This document shows positions 1 to 6,048 of a DNA stretch of 8,837 bases, piece by piece. Source of the DNA: an uncultured Spirochaetia bacterium (lineage in GTDB: Bacteria > Spirochaetota > CALGPD01); NCBI GenBank assembly GCA_937960625.1, contig CALGPD010000119.1:1-8837 (forward strand). The letters are read 5' to 3'. The notes beneath the pieces are model-generated. The model searched no databases, was not told the DNA's origin, and saw nothing but the letters and a program-made list of their open reading frames with translations. Both the position numbers and the translations under genes were made by a program. Positions within the stretch are counted from its first letter, which is position 1. Each line of letters opens with the position of its first letter.

Positions 1-396
1 GTATAAATCGCCGGCAAAAATAGCAGCTTCATCTCCGCCCGTACCCGCTCTAATTTCTATGATTACGTTTTTGCCCGAATTAGGGTCTTTTGGAAGAAGT
101 AATACCCTTAACTCTTCAACGAGTTTTTTTATCTTGGGTTTTAAAGTGTTTATTTCTTCTCTTGCAAGTTCAGCCATTTCTTCATCCGTGGTAAGTTCCT
201 CGGCTTCGCTGATTTGCGTTTTAATTTCTTTATATTCTTTATATTTTTCAACAGTTTCAGAAATATCGGAATGCTCTTTTGAAATGTCTTTATAATCCTG
301 TGAATTATAATCAACATTTCCAGATGATAATTTTTCAGATATCTCGTTGTATCTATTTAATATTTTTTCAAGTTTGTCTTCGTTTAGATTTTCCAT
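1..396 (-). CDS. prfA: Peptide chain release factor 1, N-terminal part (runs off left edge)
   Basis: Release factor 1 recognises UAA and UAG stop codons in the ribosomal A site and triggers hydrolysis of peptidyl-tRNA. The 132 codons here start at ATG 394-396 and read MENLNEDKLEKIL, followed by a long charged helical region typical of RF1 domain 1 (many Lys/Glu, coiled-coil-like). They then enter the conserved core motif EIRAGTGGDEAA near residues 115-127, just before the left edge. That motif has the RF1 form; RF2 has a different sequence around this Gly-Gly. Full-length RF1 is about 355-360 residues, so only a little over a third is present, and the codon-recognition and GGQ motifs lie outside the window. 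No Shine-Dalgarno is visible upstream (the leader is almost pure A/T). It is last of the four minus-strand genes seen here, 80 bases after the CPBP-like gene. Confidence 0.95.
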   Translation of the reverse strand, partial: MENLNEDKLEKILNRYNEISEKLSSGNVDYNSQDYKDISKEHSDISETVEKYKEYKEIKTQISEAEELTTDEEMAELAREEINTLKPKIKKLVEELRVLLLPKDPNSGKNVIIEIRAGTGGDEAAIFAGDLY

Positions 397-476
397 TAAT
401 TTAATTTATTCAATTTCACGTTAATCTTCAAGGTTACTTATTGAAAAAACGTTTTATTTACTGCTGAAAAATACTA

Positions 477-1229
477 TTAAAAATAGTTTATAAAAGCTTC
501 CCATGAAATTAAATTGCCTATCCAAAATTTTAAAGTTAAATCCACGGGCAAACAAAACTTCATTATTGAACCCACGAAACCGTGAACATATCCCTGAACG
601 TATAAGTTACGGTATTTTATAAAATAAACTAAAAATAAAATGCTCACCGGGAAAGTCAAAATAACGAGAAAAGGGTTTGGTAAATGACTTGTACTGAAAA
701 TTAAAGCCATAACAAAAATTAACGTATACGGGTTTTTAATAAAATGATACAATCTGGGTAGAAGATAAACCAAAAGAACGTATTGTTGAACCATACCCCA
801 AATAGGATAGCCTATAAAAGTGATATATAACATTAATCCCGGATGATACTTATCTGATATACTGCCAATAATTAAACCGTAAACAAAAAGCCCTACTCCT
901 ATTAATATTCCGGGAATTAGCAAAAAGAAAACAGGTTTTTTCCAATGCGCAGGTTTAAAACCCTGAAGGTTTAAGGAAATTTTAAGTTTTCTTTGAGTAA
1001 TGAAAATAAAACCAAAAATAATGGGAAAAGAAATAAATTTCATCCATGAAAGAGGGCCTTTTAGAAACAATTGAATAGTCAAAGTTACAAGTAAAAATGG
1101 GATTAAAATCTCAAGAAAAATTCTAAGATTTGAGTAATGTTTGTATGAATAAACCTGTTCGGCATATTTATCTAGTTCAAATCTTAATCTTCCGGAAAAC
1201 GTAAAATTATTATTATTTATAAAATGCAT
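477..1229 (-). CDS. CPBP-like polytopic membrane protein with Gln-Gln in place of Glu-Glu
   Basis: This 250-residue, very hydrophobic protein has about six to eight membrane segments (for example around residues 37-56, 63-78, 99-122, 132-158, 168-176 and 187-205). Its layout resembles the CPBP (CAAX protease and bacteriocin-processing, Abi) family of intramembrane proteases. Residues 148-159 read QQYVLLVYLLPR where the family has EExxxR, F178-S-T-S-H182 fits the second motif FxxxH, and H216 in a predicted membrane segment fits the third. Active members use the Glu pair for catalysis, so two Gln residues suggest an inactive or altered member; I recall a CPBP subgroup with WxxxQQ here, but cannot confirm it. 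The start is ATG 1227-1229, with AAGG about 9 bases upstream. It lies 32 bases downstream of the lyase gene and 80 bases before prfA, so probably in the same transcript. Substrate and role are unknown. Confidence 0.7.
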   Translation of the reverse strand: MHFINNNNFTFSGRLRFELDKYAEQVYSYKHYSNLRIFLEILIPFLLVTLTIQLFLKGPLSWMKFISFPIIFGFIFITQRKLKISLNLQGFKPAHWKKPVFFLLIPGILIGVGLFVYGLIIGSISDKYHPGLMLYITFIGYPIWGMVQQYVLLVYLLPRLYHFIKNPYTLIFVMALIFSTSHLPNPFLVILTFPVSILFLVYFIKYRNLYVQGYVHGFVGSIMKFCLPVDLTLKFWIGNLISWEAFINYF

Positions 1230-1261
1230 TTTGTTATACCTTGGTTAGAATATAATAGATA

Positions 1262-2104
1262 TTAGCGTTTTATATAATCCTTAATATTTAAGATTTCATT
1301 AAAAGTATCAAAATCATACATTTCAGATTCAAGTGATTTACTCGTTGTTTCTTTATTTAAAGTTTGAAACCCCTGAAAAACATTTTTAGCGTAAATATAT
1401 AATCCGGTTAGAGGATACATCACAATTTTATATCCGAATTTTTTTAGCTGTTCCGCGTTAAATACAGGAGTTTTACCGCCCTCGATGTTATTAACGATTA
1501 AAGTATGGCCTTTTAATTGCCTTCCTATCATAATCAAATCATTTTCGCTCTTGGGCGCTTCTATAAAAATTCCGTCTGCGCCTGAGCGTAAATAAAGTAA
1601 AGCCCGGCTTATGGCTTCATCAAACCCGGAAACACCTAAAGCATCTGTTCTGGCAAAAACGAGAATTTCTTTCGCAGTTTGTTTTGCTATTCTGATTTTC
1701 TCAGCATGCTCATTTTTAGGGATAACTGTTTTTCCATTTAAATGCCCGCACCGTTTGGGGAATGTCTGGTCTTCTAAAATAATTGCCGCGGCCCCGGCTT
1801 TTTCATATTCTTTTACAGAGCGTCTTACATTCCATTCACCGCCGAACCCGGTATCTCCGTCTGCGATTAGAGGAATAGAAGTTACATCTGTAATACGTCT
1901 TATCATTTCCACCATTTCAGTCATGGTTAAAATGCCTAAATCGGGTTTCCCGAACTGAGCTGCGCTTATACTATACCCGCCCATGATTAGAGCTTTAAAT
2001 CCGGCTTTCTCTGCCAAAATAGCAGATAAAGCATCAAAAACACCCGGAGCAGTTATTATCTCTTCATCTTGTATTAATTTTTTTAATTCTTTACCTTGTG
2101 ACAT
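1262..2104 (-). CDS. Isocitrate lyase/PEP mutase family enzyme, probable 2-methylisocitrate lyase-type C-C lyase
   Basis: This 280-residue cytosolic TIM-barrel enzyme is close to the family's usual 280-300. It has the family landmarks in order: TAPGVFDALSA (residues 18-28), MGGYSISAAQFGKPD (41-55), the metal-binding ADGDTGFG (81-88, with D82 and D84), LEDQTFPKRCGH (110-121), FARTDA (150-155), IEAP (181-184) and VNN (204-206). The KRCGH loop with catalytic C119 is that of C-C lyases (2-methylisocitrate lyase, 2,3-dimethylmalate lyase). PEP mutase has a different loop, so phosphonate synthesis is unlikely. Homologues are often labelled carboxyvinyl-carboxyphosphonate phosphorylmutase or oxaloacetate decarboxylase, and the exact substrate cannot be read from sequence. 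There is no methylcitrate synthase or dehydratase beside it. The ATG at 2102-2104 has no clear Shine-Dalgarno. A 10-base palindrome (ACATTAATGT, 2108-2117) sits just upstream. It follows the MBL gene by 53 bases. Confidence 0.85.
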   Translation of the reverse strand: MSQGKELKKLIQDEEIITAPGVFDALSAILAEKAGFKALIMGGYSISAAQFGKPDLGILTMTEMVEMIRRITDVTSIPLIADGDTGFGGEWNVRRSVKEYEKAGAAAIILEDQTFPKRCGHLNGKTVIPKNEHAEKIRIAKQTAKEILVFARTDALGVSGFDEAISRALLYLRSGADGIFIEAPKSENDLIMIGRQLKGHTLIVNNIEGGKTPVFNAEQLKKFGYKIVMYPLTGLYIYAKNVFQGFQTLNKETTSKSLESEMYDFDTFNEILNIKDYIKR

Positions 2105-2157
2105 AGAACATTAATGTATAAAAAAGCTGGTTTAAAATCAAATAATTTACGTTATTT

Positions 2158-3009
2158 TTATAGGAATAGTTCAAGGCCTTCTCTTGCCGCGGATACAAAC
2201 AGGCCTTCGCCTTGGTGAGTATTCACTCTTTCAATCATATTATCCATGAATTTATCATCGTGTTTAGGGTCATGATGAAAAGCAAATAAATGTTTAACAT
2301 TAGTTCGTAAGCAGACATCAACAACTTCTTCTATTGCTGAATGTCCCCATCCCATGCGGTTTAACAGATATTCTTTCAAAGTATATTGACAATCGTATAT
2401 TAAAACATCAGCGTCTTTAATAAATGCTTCTATATTCCTTAAATTTACTTCAGCTAACTCCGGATCTTGAAACAACTCAGTATCCGTCGCATAAACAATA
2501 ACTTTTCCTTTATATTCAAACCTGTAACCGAAACACATACCCGGATGGAATAAAGGCATCCATGATACCATTAAATTATCATTCATAAATAAAGGAGGGT
2601 CATCTAAAGATGTAAAACCGATTTCAGCCGCAAGTTCAAATAAAGTAACGGGAAAGTATTCCCTTCTCATCTGGTCTGTCATTAATTCTTCTAAGCCGGT
2701 AACAGAATGGCCTCCGTAAATGTGCAGTTTAGTTCCCGGAATATAAATTGGAGTAAAAAAAGGGAAACCGTGTATATGGTCCCAGTGAGTATGGGAAATA
2801 AAAATAGAACAGTTAATGGGTTTTTTATTAACAGTAAACTCATTTACAAGAGATTCACCAAAATCTCTAGCGCCGGTACCTGCATCGAGCATAATAACTT
2901 CATTGTCAAAACGCAGTTCAACACAAGCAGTATTTCCACCGTACTTAATGAATCTATAACCGGGGCAAGGGATAGAGCCTCTTACACCCCAAAACTTAAC
3001 CTTAACCAC
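2158..3009 (-). CDS. MBL-fold metallo-hydrolase (PhnP/cyclic phosphodiesterase-like)
   Basis: This 283-residue soluble metallo-beta-lactamase-fold hydrolase starts with VKFWGVRGSIPCPG (residues 4-17) and YGGNTACVE (23-31), a beginning typical of the MBL subgroup containing PhnP-like and RNase Z-like phosphodiesterases. It has a complete set of metal ligands: HTHWDH (H73, H75, D77, H78), H155 in LFHPG, D176 in YATDTE, and H245/H246 in FAFHHDP. The WGHS motif at 221-224 is also characteristic. A binuclear zinc (or iron/manganese) centre is expected, most likely acting on a phosphodiester or cyclic nucleotide; the real substrate is unknown. The start is GTG 3007-3009, chosen because AGGA lies 9 bases upstream and the conserved beta-strand begins at once. 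It is the first gene of the minus-strand group and is divergent from the lipoprotein genes. No truncation is seen. Confidence 0.85.
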   Translation of the reverse strand: MVKVKFWGVRGSIPCPGYRFIKYGGNTACVELRFDNEVIMLDAGTGARDFGESLVNEFTVNKKPINCSIFISHTHWDHIHGFPFFTPIYIPGTKLHIYGGHSVTGLEELMTDQMRREYFPVTLFELAAEIGFTSLDDPPLFMNDNLMVSWMPLFHPGMCFGYRFEYKGKVIVYATDTELFQDPELAEVNLRNIEAFIKDADVLIYDCQYTLKEYLLNRMGWGHSAIEEVVDVCLRTNVKHLFAFHHDPKHDDKFMDNMIERVNTHQGEGLFVSAAREGLELFL

Positions 3010-3015
3010 TAATTT

Positions 3016-3023
3016 CTTTCCTT
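3016..3023 (-). promoter_or_regulatory. Ribosome binding site deciding the GTG start of the MBL gene
   Basis: On the minus strand this reads AAGGAAAG, with AGGA ending 9 bases before the GTG at 3009. No ATG lies close by in frame, and the protein's conserved N-terminal strand begins directly after the GTG, so this site fixes the start. Confidence 0.6.
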
Positions 3024-3036
3024 AGTTTATTTTAAT

Positions 3037-3065
3037 CTTACACATAATACTCTAAAAAATGTAAA
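3037..3065 (-). promoter_or_regulatory. Candidate sigma-70 promoter for the minus-strand gene group
   Basis: On the minus strand, TTTACA (3060-3065, 5 of 6 to the -35 consensus) is followed after 17 bases by TGTAAG (3037-3042, 4 of 6 to the -10 consensus). Transcription would start near 3030, leaving a leader of about 20 bases that still contains the ribosome binding site. The region is so A/T-rich that chance matches are common. Confidence 0.3.
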
Positions 3066-3225
3066 ATACTTATTATAATTTTCGGTAACTTGCTTATAAA
3101 AAAATGAATAATTGTATAAAAAAAACATTTTTATGAGTTTTTATCCCAAAAACATAGATTTATCCAATATTATTAATAAAGTATTTTTAACCATTTTATT
3201 ACTTTTGTTTTATAAAGAATATTTT

Positions 3226-3271
3226 TAATAGCGGCTAAAAGAATTATTATATTAGCTATTATATTTTTAGC
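3226..3271 (+). repeat. Two interleaved 7-base inverted repeats in the lipoprotein leader
   Basis: TAATAGC (3226-3232) is the inverted repeat of GCTATTA (3255-3261), and GCTAAAA (3234-3240) is the inverted repeat of TTTTAGC (3265-3271). The order A-B-A'-B' means the stems cross, giving either a pseudoknot or two mutually exclusive hairpins. The second half ends only a few bases before the AAGGAG ribosome binding site (about 3277-3282). The arms are A/T-rich, so chance is possible. Confidence 0.4.
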
Positions 3272-3289
3272 AATCTAAGGAGAATCAAA

Positions 3290-4057
3290 ATGAAAATTAC
3301 TATTTACGCATTTACGTTTTTATTAACTCTATCTTTTTTATCCTGTAAAAAAGAAAACAAACTCAAACAACAAATTATTAAAGCGAATATAACTCACGAT
3401 AACGTATTAATACGTTCAGCAGCCGTAACAAGCGCAAAAATTATTGGAAAAATGAAAAAAGGCGAGGCGGTTACTATTTTAGGTAAATCGAAGAGCAAAG
3501 TAAAAATAGGTAAATGGAATGCCTATTGGTATAAAATTAAAACAATAAACGGTAAAACCGGCTGGACTTATGGAGCGTTTATATCTATTGATAAATCCGG
3601 AAAAATTCTTATAGCTAAAAATTCAAACAATAATAGTAGCAATAACGAAAAAAAAGTTTCGTTTAAACTCGTTGCTGATAATGAACATGGTATAATTACA
3701 GATGTATCAACCGGATTAATGTGGCAGCAAAGCCCATCGAAAAAAACATTTCTTTGGTCACAAGTAAAAAGTTATTTAAGAAATTTAAAACTTGGTGCAT
3801 ATAATGATTGGAGACTACCAACAAAAAAAGAGATACTTAAATTATTAAAAAACGGTAAAAAACCATATTATATATGGTTACTTAAACAGGGATTTAAAAA
3901 CATCACAAATGATGCTTATTGGCTAAAAGCAATTCAAGGTTCAAATTATCAAGCCGATCAAATAAATTTGATAAATGGAGAAGTTATGATGGACCCGATT
4001 GAATTTAACGGTAGATATTCTGAATTATATATATTAGCGGTGCATTCAAGTAGATAA
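3290..4057 (+). CDS. SH3-DUF1566 (Lcl) lipoprotein, single-copy form
   Basis: This 255-residue secreted lipoprotein has a signal peptide at residues 1-18 and a lipobox ending FLSC (C19), followed by KKE. Phe at -3 is unusual for a proteobacterial lipobox but fits relaxed lipoboxes such as those of spirochaetes. Residues 29-100 form a bacterial SH3 domain (VLIRS early, then WYKIKT and KTGWTYGAFIS), usually a cell-wall or peptide binding module. An Asn/Ser-rich linker (about 105-121) leads to a DUF1566/Lcl domain (123-255) with ITDVSTGLMWQ, YNDWRLPTKKE (171-181) and a final YILAVHSS. DUF1566 belongs to the C-type-lectin-like/FGE fold and usually binds rather than catalyses. The start is ATG 3290, with AAGGAG 7 bases upstream. 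It is the first gene of a two-gene unit; a larger paralogue follows after 25 bases. The ligand is unknown, and a surface or periplasmic binding role is inferred. Confidence 0.8.
   Translation: MKITIYAFTFLLTLSFLSCKKENKLKQQIIKANITHDNVLIRSAAVTSAKIIGKMKKGEAVTILGKSKSKVKIGKWNAYWYKIKTINGKTGWTYGAFISIDKSGKILIAKNSNNNSSNNEKKVSFKLVADNEHGIITDVSTGLMWQQSPSKKTFLWSQVKSYLRNLKLGAYNDWRLPTKKEILKLLKNGKKPYYIWLLKQGFKNITNDAYWLKAIQGSNYQADQINLINGEVMMDPIEFNGRYSELYILAVHSSR
3497..3580 (+). repeat. Copy 1 of an 84-base duplicated SH3 segment
   Basis: This segment is about 85% identical by eye to 4293-4376, without gaps. It contains two exact blocks of about 20 bases, one covering the codons for KVKIGKW and one covering YWYKIKT. 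It shows that the two lipoprotein genes arose by duplication. Confidence 0.75.
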
Positions 4058-4070
4058 GAAATTTTCTAAC

Positions 4071-4085
4071 AAGGATAAAAACGTG
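4071..4085 (+). promoter_or_regulatory. Ribosome binding site and GTG start of the second lipoprotein
   Basis: AAGGA at 4071-4075 is followed by 7 bases and GTG at 4083-4085. No ATG is available before or inside the signal peptide, so GTG is the only start that keeps the export signal. Confidence 0.7.
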
Positions 4086-5885
4086 AAATCTCATAAAATA
4101 ATATTAATAATTATAACAATTATTCTAGCTTTTTGTTTCTGTAAAAAAACAAGCAATACTAAAACAAAAACCATTAAAGCAAGTATAACGCACAACCACG
4201 TATTGATACGTTCGAGGGCTACCACTAAAGCGAGAATTTTAGGTAAAATGTATAAAGGTAATATTGTTACAATTTTAGACAGAACCAAATATAAAGTAAA
4301 AATAGGTAAATGGTACGCTTATTGGTATAAAATTAAAACGAAATATGGAAAAACAGGCTGGACTTACGGGGCATTTGTATCAATTAAAGATACGGGTTAT
4401 AGCACTCAAATTAGTATAATAAATAGAAAAGCTATAGATAAACGCTTTATTGATAATGGTGACGGATCCATAACCGACACCCAAACCGGACTTAGCTGGC
4501 AATGTGTATTAGCTAAAAAAGATATGAACTGGTTTGAAGCTGATAAATATCGTAAAAATCTCAAACTCGGTGGATATAATGATTGGCGGCTTCCTATCTC
4601 GCAAGAATTCAAGTTTTTTTTATATATTCTCACTGCCCCTAAATTCAAACATATTAGAAAGAGATTTAAAAATTTAAAAAAATCTACTGTTTTTTTAACA
4701 ACAGGATTTCGTACAAAAGCACTTTATTCTGTAGTCTACCCGCATGGTGATACTTATCCCTTAGAAATCTCTATTAAACAGAGATACTCCATTATTCTTG
4801 TAAGGGGAATTTCAAAAAGTAAAACCGCTATAATAACGAAAAATAAAGTCATTGTGAGACAAAAACCGCATATTCGTTCCAAAGTTGCGGAATATGTAAT
4901 CACGCCTAATCCCGGAATTAGGATTAAAAATAAACTTGAACTACATAAAGATGAAATTATCTATGTTCTAAAAAAATCAGATAAAACGGCTCAAGTATCA
5001 AAATGGAATGATTACTGGTATAAAATTAAAACCATGATGGGTTATACCGGATGGGTATTCGGTGCATACTTATTAAAATCGGGTGAAAAAAGAAATGTTG
5101 ACTATAATAAACGCTTTGTTAATAATGAAAACGGAACTATAACTGATAAGAGAACAAGGTTAATGTGGCAGCGAATAACGCCATACTTTAACGGTAAAAA
5201 AAATTGGCATGATGCAAAAAAGTATTGTGAAAATTTAGTGCTAGCTGATTATACTGATTGGCGATTGCCAACTATAGATGAACTTAAAAATTTAATAAGA
5301 TATGGAAGTGAACCTTATAATTCATGGTTAAAGAAGCAAGGGTTTGAAAACTTGGGTTCGTATTCTTATTGGTCTTCATCTATTCCATCGGGTTGGCCCA
5401 GTAGTGCTTACCGGTTATATTTACCGCATGGCACTACAAATCATTATAGTAGTAAAACATCAAAACTGTATTATTTTGCTGTACGCCGGGCAAATAATAA
5501 AAAACGCTTTAAAAACTTCGGCAGCAATATAATCGTGGATACTAAAACCGGTCTCATGTGGCAACGCGTTATGCTCAAAGAACCTATCAACTGGGCTGAC
5601 GCAAATATACATTGTAAAAAATTAAAACTCGGCGGGTATAAAGATTGGCGGCTGCCTACAAAGAAAGAACTTAAAAGTTTAGTAACAGATGTAGCATTTC
5701 CTCATAGCAAATATTTAAACGAAGAGGATTTTGTAGGTTTCAAAAAATACCAAAGCTATTGGACCTCAGTTATTGATGAACCTAATAAAAACAGAATTTG
5801 GTGTATGGAAATTAAAAACTGTGAATATTTCGTTACTCCGAAAAATAATAGAAATTACGTTATTGCAGTGCGCTCTTATAAATAA
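4083..5885 (+). CDS. Multidomain SH3/DUF1566 lipoprotein
   Basis: This 600-residue paralogue of the preceding lipoprotein has an Ile-rich signal peptide and candidate lipidation Cys at C18 or C20 (FCFCKK), a poor canonical lipobox. The domains in order are SH3 (31-102, very close to the neighbour's SH3), DUF1566-B (119-247, DWRLP at 167), a divergent SH3 (248-332, with WYKIKT and YTGWVFGAY), DUF1566-C (343-470, DWRLP at 392, YWSSS and AVRR at its end) and DUF1566-D (474-600, DWRLP at 521, YWTS and AVRSYK at its end). Each DUF1566 unit starts RF.N....ITD..T.L.WQ. Unit B is degenerate, without the YW(S/T) strand. Unit D has two extra Cys (C574, C580). It probably acts as a multivalent surface or periplasmic binding protein; no catalytic residues are recognised. 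It is 25 bases behind the first lipoprotein, so probably co-transcribed. Confidence 0.8.
   Translation: MKSHKIILIIITIILAFCFCKKTSNTKTKTIKASITHNHVLIRSRATTKARILGKMYKGNIVTILDRTKYKVKIGKWYAYWYKIKTKYGKTGWTYGAFVSIKDTGYSTQISIINRKAIDKRFIDNGDGSITDTQTGLSWQCVLAKKDMNWFEADKYRKNLKLGGYNDWRLPISQEFKFFLYILTAPKFKHIRKRFKNLKKSTVFLTTGFRTKALYSVVYPHGDTYPLEISIKQRYSIILVRGISKSKTAIITKNKVIVRQKPHIRSKVAEYVITPNPGIRIKNKLELHKDEIIYVLKKSDKTAQVSKWNDYWYKIKTMMGYTGWVFGAYLLKSGEKRNVDYNKRFVNNENGTITDKRTRLMWQRITPYFNGKKNWHDAKKYCENLVLADYTDWRLPTIDELKNLIRYGSEPYNSWLKKQGFENLGSYSYWSSSIPSGWPSSAYRLYLPHGTTNHYSSKTSKLYYFAVRRANNKKRFKNFGSNIIVDTKTGLMWQRVMLKEPINWADANIHCKKLKLGGYKDWRLPTKKELKSLVTDVAFPHSKYLNEEDFVGFKKYQSYWTSVIDEPNKNRIWCMEIKNCEYFVTPKNNRNYVIAVRSYK
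4293..4376 (+). repeat. Copy 2 of the 84-base duplicated SH3 segment
   Basis: This matches 3497-3580 with about 12 mismatches, 796 bases apart. A third, more diverged SH3 copy keeps an exact 17-base core at 5016-5032 (TGGTATAAAATTAAAAC). Confidence 0.75.
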
Positions 5886-5922
5886 TTTCGATCTTGCTTA
5901 CTTACAAAACACACCAAATCAT

Positions 5923-5952
5923 TTGTAGAAATTGTTAAAGGATGATTATAAT
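5923..5952 (+). promoter_or_regulatory. Candidate promoter for the ferredoxin-DUF116/cyclase unit
   Basis: A perfect TATAAT (5947-5952) lies 18 bases after a weak TTGTAG (5923-5928), about 95 bases upstream of the ferredoxin-DUF116 start. A 6-base inverted repeat, TACAAA (5903-5908) and TTTGTA (5922-5927), overlaps the -35 and could be an operator or a weak hairpin. The surrounding 163-base gap (5886-6048) contains nothing else recognisable and no T-tailed terminator. Confidence 0.35.
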
Positions 5953-6048
5953 TTATATCTTTATAACTATCGCGTTTATTAAAATAAGCTTGCAATAAAA
6001 AAATCAACGTAGTAAATTTAATTACCAAATATACTGCAAGGATTATAA

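Larger units (their letters stand above)
3010..3289. other. Divergent AT-rich intergenic control region
   Basis: These 280 bases separate the minus-strand group from the lipoprotein genes and hold no convincing coding sequence. They contain the candidate minus-strand promoter at 3037-3065. A weak plus-strand candidate also lies here: TTGCTT at 3090-3095, then TATAAA at 3115-3120 with a long 19-base spacer. A pair of interleaved inverted repeats at 3226-3271 and the strong AAGGAG site before the first lipoprotein complete the region. I see no tRNA-like structure or known riboswitch. Confidence 0.6.

Noticed and set aside
59..295. Plus-strand open frame opposite prfA
   Set aside because: It is antisense to a clear release factor gene and is Ser/Leu-rich low complexity, as expected of a shadow frame.
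473..487. ACTATT-AAA-AATAGT hairpin as a terminator after the CPBP-like gene
   Set aside because: The stem is six A/T-rich pairs across the stop codon with a 3-base loop and no G/C core or clear T tract in the transcribed direction, so it is too weak.
1611..1958. Plus-strand open frame opposite the lyase gene
   Set aside because: It overlaps the most conserved part of a recognised enzyme on the other strand and has no recognisable features.
1262..2104. PEP mutase and phosphonate biosynthesis
   Set aside because: The active-site loop is KRCGH of C-C lyases, not the PEP mutase form, and no phosphonopyruvate decarboxylase is adjacent.
4083..5885. Diversity-generating retroelement target (DUF1566 is a C-type-lectin-like fold)
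   Set aside because: No reverse transcriptase, template repeat or near-identical variable repeat differing at adenines is present in the window.
5886..6048. tRNA or small RNA gene in the gap before the ferredoxin-DUF116 gene
   Set aside because: No cloverleaf, no T-loop consensus and no G/C-rich stem; only a candidate promoter is visible.
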